From the NCBI GenBank assembly GCA_933228895.1, contig OW121855.1:40748698-40812697 (forward strand): a DNA stretch of 64,000 bases, in the 5' to 3' direction. The notes beneath the pieces were generated by a model. That model saw only the letters and a list, made by a program, of their open reading frames with translations, ran no database searches and was not told the DNA's origin. A program made the translations under genes and the position numbers. Position 1 is the stretch's first letter, and each line of letters opens with the position of its first letter. Positions 1-11,200 of this stretch are shown here, piece by piece. Source of the stretch: Platycnemis pennipes (lineage: Eukaryota > Arthropoda > Insecta > Odonata > Platycnemididae).

Positions 1-1585
1 GTTCCATTTTTTTATTATCTGGGAATTATTCTCCTACCGAATAGGCCGTTTTGACGTAACCTCTACCCCCAACGCCACCATTGGATTTTTGTATTAAAGC
101 ACGGTGGTCATTCGTTGTCCAAATGCCCCATTTTCCACCCGGCGACTCCGAAACAGCATCAGTAACCAGCTTACTTGCTTCTCTTGACTGCTAGGAATGA
201 AGAAGATAATCTGGTAAACAGTGGACGAGAATGTATATCACGTTTTCTAACAATTGTCACCGGAAAAAGATTTTTCCTTAATTGATTGGCAATTTTCATC
301 TAGATGCATCCAGAAAGGAGTGATATGAAAACTCCTTTCTATCTTGGAAGTTGGTAATACTGTGGGGTTCAGCGCCAAATTTCAGCGAGAACGGGGTAGT
401 ATTTCCATCTTCTGGTGGTAAAACCGCAGTTTAAATTAATAATAGTACTTTTTCCAACTTTGGGATCATCTAATCTTAGTAAAAGTTTAAAAGGAGAGAG
501 TAGTAGCTGAAGGAATAGCTATACTTCCTAACCACAATACATTAAATTAACCATAGCATTTCCGTTAGTCGTCATTCCCGTATGTTATACTATTTATTTT
601 CAAACATAATATTTTTTCTAGTAAATTTCAAAGCTTTAGGCAAACTAATAAAATTTAATGTATCCTAGGACCAAAAAATGACCATCATGTTACACCGGTA
701 CCCATAAAACGATTTATAACGTTTTGTGAATTTTGGAAATTATGTGATGAAGTTTAGTAAATAAGCAAAGTATAGTAAAGTACCTTAATTGATTTTTTAA
801 ACTTGGACGCAGATTTATCCTGCTCGTAGCTCTTTCTAATTTCTTGTGTGAGCTTTTGAGAGAATTCTATAAGTCTGTGAGCATACATTGTGCTCGGTTC
901 ACCTAAAATATTTTAAATGTTATATTTTTTGATCGTTGTATTAAAACTGCTCATGCATCTTCAATGAGGCCAAAGAGGTGAACTTAACTGTAATACGCTG
1001 TCTTTTCTAGCATATTGAACATTAATTTAGGTCACTTTATCTGGTTCTTTTCCTGAAAATTTTCTTCATCCTTTTTTTTTCGATTTCTTTTTATTTGTAA
1101 TTTTTTCCCCTCGCTGTTTTTTTAAATTAAATTTTAGCTTCAGATCTCTTATTATAGATGACGTGCAATTTAATGTTAATTTATTTAGGAGAGATCCTTT
1201 TTTCTCAGTATGCTTAATGTGTATGTTGCCACCTGATCAAATTCATTGCATGATTTTCACATTTTTAAGGGCTTCAAGTTTGGTCATGATAACCAGGTTG
1301 GTTACACGCTGACCTGACAATTTAATTGTTTTGAATTCCACTCCAAAAATGAGCATGGTTTCTTAAAGTTTAAGATGACCTTTTAAACTACTAACTAAAA
1401 GCATTCCTCATGGATATTTCAAATTTATTTTACCACCTTCTTTCTCGTAAGTTCTCGGGTTGGTGTGGTGTGTAGATTATTGACTTTCCTTAACAACGCC
1501 ACAGTTTGGATCCTTAGCACAAAAGCAACTTCGCAAACATTAATTGAGGAAGACATATTTTATAGGTACACTTCTTATATACTTC
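1..1585. other. AT-rich DNA, no gene seen
   Basis: No reading frame of credible length or composition and no recognisable repeat motif. Stops are dense in all frames. Contains ordinary A/T homopolymer runs only. Confidence 0.6.
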
Positions 1586-1712
1586 AGTGCCGTGTGGGGA
1601 GACGTAACGAGCAATGCTACATCCGACGAATGGGACACTAAACCATAGGACCCTACTCACCTTTCGTAAGGAGTAGGCTAATGCCAATACCGATTATCTC
1701 TCCTTCTGTCTA
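1586..1712 (+). repeat. Probable interspersed-repeat 3' fragment
   Basis: The stretch has the look of the 3' end of a short or long interspersed element: a moderately GC-rich block in AT-rich surroundings containing the motif GGGACACTAAACCATAGG followed by a hairpin-like pair (CCTACTCACCTTTCGTAAGG / GAGTAGG) and a TCTCTCC end. Blocks of this kind with a 'gggac.ntaaacc.taggtccc' core recur as repeat tails in insect genomes, but I cannot assign a family. The call rests on motif memory, not on a second copy in this window. Confidence 0.35.
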
Positions 1713-3166
1713 ATTGGAAACTATTCTGAACGGTGGGCATAACGTAAACTGTCAATCATTACATTTTTATCGAATTAACACTACTCGCTATCTTAAAATT
1801 AGAGTAGCCATAACCCCATATATCTTATCTATGAATGGTAATCCTGAGCAAAAATATTCGAATGTCAGTCAAACAAAAAATTTAATAGTACCATTCCACA
1901 GATTTTAATAAATGTGCTACGCATTTCAGCACCACCACGGTCAATATAAAGCGCAGGCTATTGAGTGGTAAGCACCCTTATTCTAGAAATGGGGGGGGTG
2001 GTAGAGGAGTGTTGGGTGGGGGGGAAGTGATTGGTGAGAAGTGAAGTTTTAATTATTTCTTTTATTTAGTAGTACGGGTACCAAACTTTCTAATGCCGGT
2101 CGGTCCTATGTAACGCTAAGTAAAATCTATTCACCTTATCTTGTATACTCCTTAACGAAGGATGGAATGACATCGCTCCTTAGTATGTCACCAGATACTT
2201 TTGAACGTCACTGGGTTATGAAAAGAAGTTTTAAATTTTGGAATACTTTCGCAACTCTGCAGGAAAGGTTGCCCATATATTTTAATTACACCCCTTTCTA
2301 GGTTCATATGGGAGCACAGGGAGAGTCCGAATGCTCGTGTTGGCTAACTTGGCGATGGTGTTTTTAATATTCAATTGTATCGATTAAATGTTTTAATAGC
2401 CACTCAGAGAAGGAATGTGGTTTACATGCAGTTTCCTACGTAACTCAAGAGGATGTAGAAGGGCAGTTGAAAATGAATGATGGAGTTCATATAGAGTCAG
2501 AGAACATACGAGGACGTGCGTCAAACAAAAAATTTTCAACCAGCTCAAGCAGGTCAATATTCTGTAGATCGACGAGTTAAAGGGTGCAAGCTTACATGGC
2601 ATTGGATGTGATTAGTTCATAGCTACGTCATTATAATGCTGTCTTAGAAATGCTCCGAACTTATGTTAGCTGTTTACTATTATTATTTCTAAGTCTAGGA
2701 TGTTTATCAGTCCTCAATTGTCTTTTCTTAAAACTAATGCGCCGGTTTTTACCATTTAATAAGTTTAAATAGCAGACTGCATATCTCATTATCCATACCT
2801 GTACCAATACGCCACATCCGACACTATTAATTAATATTAACACCAAATATTACATCCGACATTAAAATCATTAGTTACAAAAATTCACCATTAAAATGTC
2901 TTCCATAATGGGGCTGGAGGAGAAAACATGGCCAGACCTTTCATTTGAAGATGATACACATTTCCATTAAGCCGTTATTAATTTTGTTTTACTCAGGTAT
3001 AAGAGACTGAAGTAGCACTACCGTGATGTTATCGACTTGCAAATATTACATCGCGAGAGTCTCGCCAATTCACGTATCTCGTCAATCGGGACTAAAGTAC
3101 AGGGATTATCGACATCGGATCAAACCATTCTACATTTCTTTGGAAAAGTTTACCTACATTAAATTA
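1713..3166. other. AT-rich DNA, no gene seen
   Basis: Apart from the G-rich tract near 1991 I see nothing interpretable. The small open frames near 1714-1908, 2393-2602 and 2661-2846 have no recognisable domain and look like chance. Confidence 0.5.
1991..2024 (+). other. G-run tract, possible G-quadruplex
   Basis: Begins with eight consecutive G and ends with seven or more, with GG and GGG runs between them, all inside 34 bases. This meets the usual four-G-run layout for an intramolecular quadruplex if GG tracts are allowed. No gene start is visible nearby, so a role is not inferred. Confidence 0.4.
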
Positions 3167-3309
3167 ACTTGAAAAATAAGCAACTTCACGGAGAAAAACG
3201 TTTATTGCGACCGGGTTTCGCAGCCCCTTCAGGGCCTGAAGATGCTGTAAAAAGCCAAATCCGGTCGCAATATACGTTTTTCTCTATGGAAGTTGCTTAT
3301 TTTTCAAGT
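3167..3309. repeat. 143-bp palindrome of two hammerhead-type PLE termini
   Basis: Two arms face each other. The left arm (about 3167-3231) is the reverse complement of the right arm (about 3235-3309); both share the blocks TTGCGACCGG, AAAAACGT, AAGTTGC and ACTTGAAAAATAAG. The centre is asymmetric. Reading outward, each arm starts with a decayed hammerhead core: right arm CCTGAAGATGCT, then AAAAAGCC, AAATCCGGTC; left arm (minus strand) CCTGAAGGGGCTGCGAAAC then CCGGTC. The GAAAC box is intact only in the left arm, and both arms keep GGTC followed by GCAATA where a hammerhead cleavage site would be. Penelope-like elements are known to carry hammerheads in inverted or tandem termini, so this is probably a pair of PLE ends without coding sequence. 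Alternative: a foldback MITE that acquired the motif. Confidence 0.6.
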
Positions 3310-4260
3310 AACTATTATGTTACGTTTCCACTCAATCACGCCTGAAGCATCAGAATTTTTACCTTCATAAAAATGTTCAATTTACAGTGTTTTTGGCAGC
3401 CTGTGTATACTAGTCGTATGGCCAAACTCGGAAAATACTGAGGAAAAGATGAGATGAGAATAAGATAACCTCAGGGTAACTGCTTTGTTTCTACATTCAT
3501 AGAATACTACAGATAGTATTTGATCTCAACCATTTCTATTCGCGAAATTATCTCAAGGCAAGGTGCAAATGACCACTGCTGTTGACGCACCTATAAACCC
3601 CAACTACTACTATAAAAATGAGTCGTCTTCCTCCGTGGCCAAACACCTTTTGAACAGCGCACCACCTGCCTGTTTGACCTGAAGATATAGTCTCCACCCT
3701 TTCCTCTTTGCATTCAATATCTTCTTGATCAATTGTAAATTGTTTTGAAGGTGTAAGGATGGCTCGTTAACGATCAAATGTTCAACACGTCACTTCTTGC
3801 TGCATGCCATTCATTTCCTTCGACTAATAAATGACTCGCCTTCAGTGCCCCCCACTCATATTTCTCCCCCATCCCAACTAATCTCTGTCATTCCGAAAGT
3901 ATATGAAAATATCGATCCCTTTCCACAGCAATCTCTGTACTTGATGATGACTTACCAGCTGAAACGCGCTGTGCGTCAATTGAAATCTGTGTTGAATCCT
4001 GCTACTTAGTTTATTGTTGGATTATGAGATCCATCCACTATGTCTCACGGGAGGAGTACCTTAATTTGTAGCTCTATGGGATTGATTCAAACTCCACCCT
4101 TGGAAATGCGCATTAGTAGAGAACGGGAGAGATCCTAGGTTGGTTATTTGTAAATCAGAAGTTGTGATTATGGTCGAAGCTTCATCCTCCATCATTAATT
4201 TCCAATAGTACACGTTGATGCACTACTGAAGAGGCAGAGAATGATAAATAGAACGCGTTT
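3310..4260. other. Unique DNA, no gene seen
   Basis: No recognisable domain or repeat. The 70-codon frame at 3797-4009 shows no protein-like pattern. Confidence 0.5.
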
Positions 4261-4640
4261 CTGCGTGAGCAAGGAGTTGTAGGGAGAGAATGAGAAGGGA
4301 GGGAGACGGAAAGGGTGGCAAAGGGGGAGAGAAAGAGGATATCGGAGGAAGTAAAGAAGAGCGGGAGCGATGTTTCGTGTATACGCGCGTCAGTCATAAA
4401 GAAATTTCAACCGGCTCAAGGAAGAGGCTCTTTTAATGGAATCAGGAGGGGAGGAAGAGCACTCAGGCCATCGCGCGAGAGTGAATTGGGGCTGCTTGGC
4501 GATGCAATAGGGGTTGCCCGAGGAGGGAGAGATTCGGAGGGAGGATGAGGGAGGCGGGGGCGTGAGTGGCGTTGGGTCTCCGAGGAAGGGGTGCTAAGGA
4601 GCGCACACGAGGCAGAGAAGCGTATTCATCGTTCGGTGGA
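4261..4640. other. Purine-rich GC island
   Basis: The plus strand is dominated by GGGAGA/GAGG runs, with CpG dinucleotides more frequent than in the flanks. Long purine runs lack stops on the pyrimidine-reading strand, which explains the overlapping 71-77 codon frames here. One of about a dozen similar islands in the window. No protein domain seen. Confidence 0.5.
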
Positions 4641-5150
4641 ACGAATCTTCTGCTGAACCATGGCGAAATATTTATTCTAAACCGCAAGTTTCTTGCACCA
4701 TATCATGCTCATAGAGTCTCTACTTAAAATTCCGTTCAGTAAACGTATCAAGCTCTAATTTTAACTGTAGTGGAAAGCACACGTAATTGTAATGAGACAT
4801 TGAAATTAAAATGTCAGCATTCAAATATCCTCTTATGTTCTCTAGCTCCGTATAAAATCCGTTTCTCGCAATTATTAGATCCGTAGGTCCCAGCTATATC
4901 AGAGTTTTCCATCAATAATTTTGAGCAGGTTAGGCATATTTTGGGTTATAAATTCGCTATAAGATATCTGTTGATTTTGTTTTTGTCAATCACGTTGGGT
5001 GGAAACTAAGGCAGTATAAAACCACTCTAGATAATGTCAGTAAAGATATTCGATGAGGTTTTGAATGATTTCTACTAAAGATTTTTCAATGCAGGGATTG
5101 ATTCTGCTACTGCTAACTCTTCCCGGCATTCGAATTGATCGCCCTCTTTC
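4641..5150. other. AT-rich DNA, no gene seen
   Basis: Nothing supportable except a weak TATAAAA (5015-5021) discussed among the rejected items. Confidence 0.5.
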
Positions 5151-5157
5151 CCCTTTA

Positions 5158-5365
5158 CTTCATATTTTTTTATTTTATATTGATCCGCTTGATCTTCAGC
5201 ACCCGTTTCCAACTCCAGGCCTCGAAGCTGTCTATTCTTCTCAGTTCATCTTTTCCTATTGTCCCAAGTTTTTGACCCTTCCGGGCGCCACATGCTTTTA
5301 CAACAAAGGTCATATCACGTGCAGCTTTCATATCTGCTGGGATTGTGCCGGGGCGAAGTTTCGAT
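5158..5365 (-). mobile_element. LINE reverse-transcriptase C-terminal remnant
   Basis: Read on the minus strand, the frame ending near 5170 gives TIGKDELRRIDSFEAWSWKR then VLKIK, which matches the conserved block after the RT palm in many insect non-LTR retrotransposons (ETWTxxKxDExRLEAFExW.WRRMLKIKW in family form). The sequence before it (MTFVVKACGARKGQKL) aligns only loosely with the usual YxWSxxLYGxETW stretch, so it is heavily mutated. Only about 60 codons are left and the frame stops directly after the block. Family knowledge suggests a 3' fragment of an endonuclease-RT LINE. Alternative: chance similarity, less likely given the ordered match. Confidence 0.45.
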
Positions 5366-5369
5366 GGGG

Positions 5370-5870
5370 TAGACGAGAGAAGGGAAGTTGGGAGGGATGG
5401 GGTCTCCACTCCGGAGGAACCCGCGGTGCAAGTCGCCCAACCCACAAGGCACGCGCGCTTGCCTTGATTTACGTTCCCAAGTGGTTCGACCTCCCGACTG
5501 GGGAACTCTACGGTCCCCTTCCTACCATCCTTTATCCTCCTGTGACCCATCCCATCGGCTTATATGGCTGTGAGTCGAGACGGAGGTACCCTTAAAAGTC
5601 CTCCCCGCCTCCCCCGCTTCATTTCCTCCCTCGCTCGTTTCCCCTTACCCTCTCTACGGTACGGAATCCAACCAGCATTTCCTCCTCCTGCTACCCCTAC
5701 CGGCTCCTCCCTCAGAACTCCTTTCCTCTCCTCCCCTAGGCAAAACTGAGACGGTTTTAAACTACCCCTTCTTACCACCTTTTCCCTTCACCTCTGGCTT
5801 CTCCCCGATATCGTACCCGCGTTCCCCTAGTAACTGCACGTGGACCTCTGGCATGCTCACTTCCCCTTTT
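5370..5870. other. GC-rich pyrimidine island
   Basis: The plus strand changes from mixed GC-rich sequence (5370-5560) to almost pure CT runs (5590-5810). The 176-codon open frame that spans it (5065-5595) starts over the LINE remnant and gains length from the lack of purines needed for stop codons. No domain recognised. Confidence 0.5.
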
Positions 5871-6015
5871 TCGAACGGTGTCGTTTTACATATTTTTTTT
5901 GAAGCACAAAATATTCATTAACTTTTGACCTAGAACTCCCACAAAAGTCATGCACATTAAAATAAACAGCTGAAGCAAATGGCTTCCGGTTATAAATTAT
6001 CTGTATCCTCAGCCA

Positions 6016-6308
6016 CGGAGGTCGAGGTGGCCTAGTGGGTAGAGCTACTGAGCTACTGACCGGAGGCTCCCGGGTTCAAATCCCGGGCAAGAACCTTTCT
6101 GAATACCCCATCTAAAATCCTCGCGATTCAATTTTCTGCTTGTCAGAACTTCGTAGGAAATCGCAGGTGGCCCAGGGAAAGGAACTGGCCCACCTACCCT
6201 GAATGTGTGAGTTTCACACGCCATTGGTTTAGTATGGAGTGAGCTCTACTCTCACCTATCAAAGACCAACCTTCGGGTTTAATCACTGAGTGAGTGATCC
6301 TCCGCCAC
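6016..6308 (+). repeat. tRNA-derived SINE
   Basis: The head has both internal RNA polymerase III promoter boxes: A box TGGCCTAGTGGG (6028-6039) and a perfect B box GGTTCAAATCC (6073-6083), 33 bases apart. The B box sits in a T-arm-like hairpin, CCGGG TTCAAAT CCCGG. Downstream lies a non-tRNA body of about 220 bases with its own hairpins, which is why this is a SINE and not a functional tRNA gene. Between the boxes an eight-base unit is repeated (GAGCTACT twice in a row), so the anticodon arm no longer folds correctly. The 3' boundary, near GTGAGTGATCCTCC, is approximate. Confidence 0.75.
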
Positions 6309-8230
6309 ACATCAGAATGCCAATTCATTTCCGTATCTGGCCTCATGAAAATACATATTTAGCATGTTCTGATTCACGTATCAATATGAACGTGTACGAG
6401 TTTAAATCCTTGGAATATGTGAAAATTTGATATTGCCAAGTTTAGCTTTATAATCCCAAGTTCGTAAGATGACCATTGTGTAAGTCACAATTTCTTCCTT
6501 TGTTACGTATGGTATAGCAGTTTTAATTAACTGACAATGTTGTGACAAATAAGTATGCAATTAAATTTTAAACAAAGAACGCTAGTTACTAATTAATAAT
6601 TCACGGATTCATTTGTAGGTAAGATTTGGCTCCTCACATGTTTAAGGTTTCAGTTTCTGATTAGAATGACGAAGTTAACTGATATGACTTCCTTAAGGGT
6701 GAGCAAACTAGTATTTATGCAGCATAATATCTTTGGTCATGCTTCAAAAATAGGCAAGAAAATTTAAATAATAATAGGAATGTGTTTCACTCACTTTAGG
6801 AGATCTATGTTTCACTGTATCTAACGGAATATACTAAACGGACGAAAAGACTAAATGCGGCTTTAAGTGGTTTGAGTATATAATGCCAAAAAAATAATTA
6901 AATGTTGAAAACAAAATGTTTGATAACTATATTTTGCAATTTATTTATAATTATGAAAATCTCATTCACAAAATTATCCTTACATTGAGTAATTTAGGAG
7001 ATTTTTCCATAGGTAGACGGTGAAATGCAAACAATGTTGATGATGGAATTTATATCAAGTCTGGCAGTTATAACGTCACGTCAAACGGTAAATTCCAAAA
7101 TATTACTAATATTTTTGATGCTAAGTTCGAAATTAGTATGCTGTTACTTATGTTTCTCCTACACAAATTGCAGATGAAATTGAAGAAACATTGACTGTTT
7201 TATTTCAATTTATCAGCCTCGGCTGATAAACTAGCATCTCGAAGGCTTGCAGCGTATTATCTATTAATTGTGCCTTATCTGAATTTCTAATGTCTTTCAT
7301 TTGGAGATACTGGTAGCAAAAATAGTAGGCTTTATGAATATTATTTTGAATTCACTTTTCTTGTGTACTTTTCTCGAAAAGTAATTAAAACCTCGTATCT
7401 CATTTGGTTTCACTACTATGTCATTGATGATATCTAAGTAATATCTTGTAACTGCAATGCGTTTTCGAGATAATAAAAATTCCTTTTTTGCTGATAATAT
7501 GTCAGATACCTCACCATATTCATGCCTCTAATACATACTTTAAATAGTTGATTCACTGAAAATTGCCCTATTAATCCATTCACCTTTGGTTCTATCTAAG
7601 TGTTGGTGCCAGAAACTACATTACTTGGTTCAACAATGCGAGATAGCCACAGAAAACCTTTACGGAGCTACCCGCTGGTATGCATATTGACAGAATTAAT
7701 GCAGAGAAATAAATCAATCACCTCATAAAACCGGTAATCGGGTTTTATCATGGTCAAAGCGATTGACTTTTGTCGGCTAAAACTCTGCTATCATACATGC
7801 CCTAGCATTACAATGGAATAGAGTAAAAGTTTCAGAAATATTTTGTGCAATAATATATCTTTAAACATTTTTTTTGGAATATTTTCGCTATTTCTGATAC
7901 TGAATTTATAACTGCACTCACTGATTGCAAAAACATGTATCTGATAAATGACTTTTACCTATTGTTCCTCACCTTTATTGCAGAATTTTGAGAATGGTAC
8001 CGATTTCAATTCCTATTCAGTCATGACGCTCTCCGGTATTCGTGTAGCTCTTCCTCTTTCTTATGAGGACTCTTACACCTCAACATTCTTACCTCTTCCT
8101 CTCCTTCACGTATATTCCCGTCCCACTCTATTTTTCACGCGCGAAGGATACTTGAAGTGTTCCATCCCTTATCCCGTGAATGACTTTGAGGACTCCTCTT
8201 TGCGGGAACACGAAGATAGAGGGAGAGGGA
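6309..8230. other. AT-rich DNA, no gene seen
   Basis: Long AT-rich stretch without recognisable coding or repeat content. The 99-codon frame at 7948-8247 enters the following pyrimidine/purine island and has no domain. Confidence 0.5.
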
Positions 8231-8700
8231 TGGAGAAGATGAATTAAGAGGATGCTTCAGAGGACGCATAGAGAAGAGAAAGTAGTCATTCCCCGTAGCC
8301 CTTCAACTCTCCTCCTATTCTCCTTCTCGGAAGTAAAAGGAGAAGTATAACCTCCTTCCAAGATTTTTCCCTGGGGTGATTTTTCTTCTCCGGGAACTTT
8401 TAACTTTAAAGGATTCTGTAAGGGACGAAGGGGAAGGAGGGGAGACCGTTGGGGTCGATGAGGGTTTCTGAAGGGGAAAGGGACCCTTTGGAGTTTCTGT
8501 TGGGGACATTTTTCTCTTCAGTACGCCCCCAATTTTCACTCTCTCCCCACTCCTTGCTGTCCTTCTCTTCCAACATCGGCTTCCGGGGTGTCTTAAAAAT
8601 AGTTTCGAGTGACAGGGAAGAGGGTAGGGGGTGAGATATTTAAAATAATTTTACGCACTCCCTCCCACGCACCTCCTATCCCTCATTCTAGCTAGTGAGC
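8231..8700. other. Purine/pyrimidine-rich island
   Basis: Alternates between GA-rich and CT-rich blocks (for example purine-rich at 8425-8480 and pyrimidine-rich at 8535-8570). Open frames on both strands here are low-complexity. No gene call. Confidence 0.45.
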
Positions 8701-9387
8701 GGGAGTTGAGGCTTCTAGATGTTGTCGTCATCAATTAAGAGGAGCTGAAAGGTAATACGCCGAAGCCCCTCAGAAAGGGCTGGTGCGACTCAAGGAGTGG
8801 ATGTTATGGCGGAGAATCGATGATTTCAGGACTGGTAAAAACTGTATACGAGCTACGGAACGTCTATAAAATAAATGAAATATTTCCACCCTTTCCCCTT
8901 CGTCGGCATGCATCTTAAAACATAATTAACAAAGTTCATACGCTAATATATTTCAACATTAGAAGAAAGGACTTTGTACTCTCAATTTGTTCTCAAAGAA
9001 TGATAGTTTTTCATTGTTATTATGTGGAAAAATATGCATTATTTACTAAAAACTTTACAGCTTAAATAAATATGAAATTTTCAGTTCAAAGGAATAAAGA
9101 AACGTTTTGTTTTATTTTTGCGATGGGCTATGAGCGAGAAATGTAGATTTCGTATGGTTCCGATGTTGTCCATTGGAATCCGAAAGGGAATATCAAGGGT
9201 TTAAAGTGAAGTAATGCTCGTGTACTGTCTCCAAGCCAGCATGAAATAAATCTCAGCCGAAATCATTCTGATTTGAGAGTAAGTAATTCATAATTGGCGC
9301 ACAAAGAGATTTATACACCTAATATGCTAATTATCCGCATTTACTCTTCTGTGATTCAGGCATCAGATAGTGGACGTGTGACATACT
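8701..9387. other. Unique DNA, no gene seen
   Basis: No motif or frame that I can support. Confidence 0.45.
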
Positions 9388-9597
9388 GGGTGAGTAATAA
9401 ACTGTAGCACTTTTCCACAGTTATATTTTTAAAATATTTAAAATTACACTCAGAACTACAGTCGCATGTAGTGATAGAGAAGTAGCGAGTGTACACCTGA
9501 AGATGGCTTAGTTAGCCGAAACACGAGTAGTGTAATTTTAAATTAACAAAATTTATAATTGTTGAAAATTACTACATTTTTTTTCCTCACCCAGTTG
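9388..9597 (+). repeat. Inverted-repeat element carrying a hammerhead ribozyme
   Basis: Ends are inverted: CTGGGTGAG at the left (about 9387) and CTCACCCAG at the right (about 9588-9596). Inside, the left arm holds GTAGCACTTTTCCACAG and AAAATTACAC, inverted copies of right-arm-type sequence; the right arm holds GTGTAATTTTAAATT and runs to a poly-T then CTCACCCAG. A hammerhead core lies between the arms (separate entry). The 51.3 kb hammerhead is followed by the same downstream sequence (TGTGGAAAAGTGC, poly-T, ACTCACC), so these are two members of one family. No coding capacity. Most likely a non-autonomous or truncated Penelope-like terminus in head-to-head form. Confidence 0.6.
9490..9536 (+). 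ncRNA. Hammerhead ribozyme, intact core
   Basis: Conserved core in order: CTGAAGA (9497-9503; the seventh core base is variable in hammerheads), stem II GGCT/AGCC (9505-9508 and 9513-9516) closed by a short loop, GAAAC (9518-9522), and a minimal stem III of AC/GT (9521-9522 with 9527-9528) closed by ACGA. The predicted cleavage site follows A9529. Stem I is a perfect five-pair helix, TACAC (9492-9496) with GTGTA (9530-9534). A two-pair stem III is typical of the minimal hammerheads described in Penelope-like elements, which are thought to work best as tandem or dimeric copies. Every invariant position I can check is present, so it could be active. Confidence 0.7.
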
Positions 9598-11200
9598 CAC
9601 ATTTATGTTTTGTAGTGTGGAGTAACCATTCCTCAAGTTGTGGCTTGCATGGCTTGCACGAAGTTGGAAGAGTTATAATTTTAAGTCAATTTGAGGTACT
9701 TGAAGTATTGTTAAATGCACTCCATCAATCCAGTCCATTACTGATATTTTCAATGATTATTTCGTATCTGGCTGATTTTGCGAGGAAAGCTAAACTAAGA
9801 TGGGCCACTCCAATATGCGTCCATAGAATATTATATCATATAATACGATAACAGAATACTAAGTAGATGAAGACTAGTACACTAACACTACCTACCACAT
9901 ACCATACTGGTATGACATATACTGACATGCTGGTAATTAGAAATTTACTCTCATTTGTGTAAGTAAATTGCTACATTTATTTGCAGCACTCACTGTAATA
10001 CAAAGGAAAATTGTTTTTAACTAATAGCCTTCAATAGTTTTTGTGACCTTAAGGTGTTGTGAGCACACTTACGAAAATGCAAAGAATATAAAATATCGGG
10101 AACAACTTTGGAATTGTATTCAGTTTTCTACAACCTCCACCAAGGGTTTTGCTGTTAAAAAGGAGTCCGAATGCAGAATGGGGTGAGATATTTCGGCATT
10201 CGAGTTTGTGATGTGGTAGCAGATTATCAAAAGTAGCCTAGGGTATAAATAATGTGAAACGAATAGACTCTTTAAATGAGCGCAGTAAAAACGTAAATTG
10301 TGGGGCATATTGGCAATTTAAGTCGTGATGACAGTATTAGCGTATCGTAGTATATGGCCTTGATGACGAGAGGACGATAGAATAGGATAGTGCTTGATTG
10401 AGTAACGATGAAAAGGCTGAACTAGCTGCTTGGGATTCAAGTTTCTACATGGTGTGCTGTATTTAGCTATTTTCATGGTATTGTCAGATAAAGTCTCTTG
10501 TTCTTCGTTTTTTCTGCGCTTACCCTAAATAAAACAAGCTCCTTTTTAATATTAAGCGAGGCTTATGCCCTTATTGCAAGTGAATGGGGTCCTCAGGACA
10601 GAGGTGTGGAGAAGACTCTGCCTAGTTAGTCAACATCTTGTGGATTACATTTTAATGATGCAGTTGATTGCAATTTCTTCGGCCTCCGCATTCTTGTGTT
10701 CCTTAGGTCTCGAGTAGAATTCAAGGGAACGCTCGGTAATTGGTGAATATGTAGTGCATGAAAATGGTGAATGTTTATCTGGATACATTGTTTAAGTCCA
10801 AAAAGATCCCTTTTCTCTCATGCTAATGCTGCGTATATAAGGGGGTATTGGAGGTTGAGAGAGCCGGTGAAAGCTAAAAATGTGTAGGATGATTCCCGAT
10901 AGACTTCTCTTTGGTGGACACAAGAGTTTACTATATTATGATGTGGGTAATCCACTTGTGAGCGCTGTGTGCAGTGTACTTGCTCGGGTAGGATTTCAGC
11001 AAGTAATCCTCTTCCATTAAAATATTTCGACCATTTCCCGCATGATATTTCTCTGTTGAGATCGGTATCTTTGATCTATAAACCTTCAATACCTCCGATA
11101 AACACATTTATTCATCTATCTGGCTCGAATAATCATATTACTCATTTCTATACCATTGCATCCTATCGCCATTGAAACATGTGCCGCCCATCTATGGGCA
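9598..11200. other. AT-rich DNA, no gene seen
   Basis: Frames of 62-78 codons at 9615-9851, 10120-10308 and 10969-11175 show no domain. A TATATAAG string near 10834 lacks a matching initiator. Confidence 0.5.

Noticed and set aside
5015..5041. TATAAAA followed by TCAGT, and an ATG at 5065
   Set aside because: Spacing to the initiator (24 bases) is short, and the frame downstream overlaps a LINE remnant read on the other strand.
6016..6090. A functional tRNA gene
   Set aside because: A and B boxes are good, but the anticodon arm is disrupted by a direct repeat and a SINE body follows.
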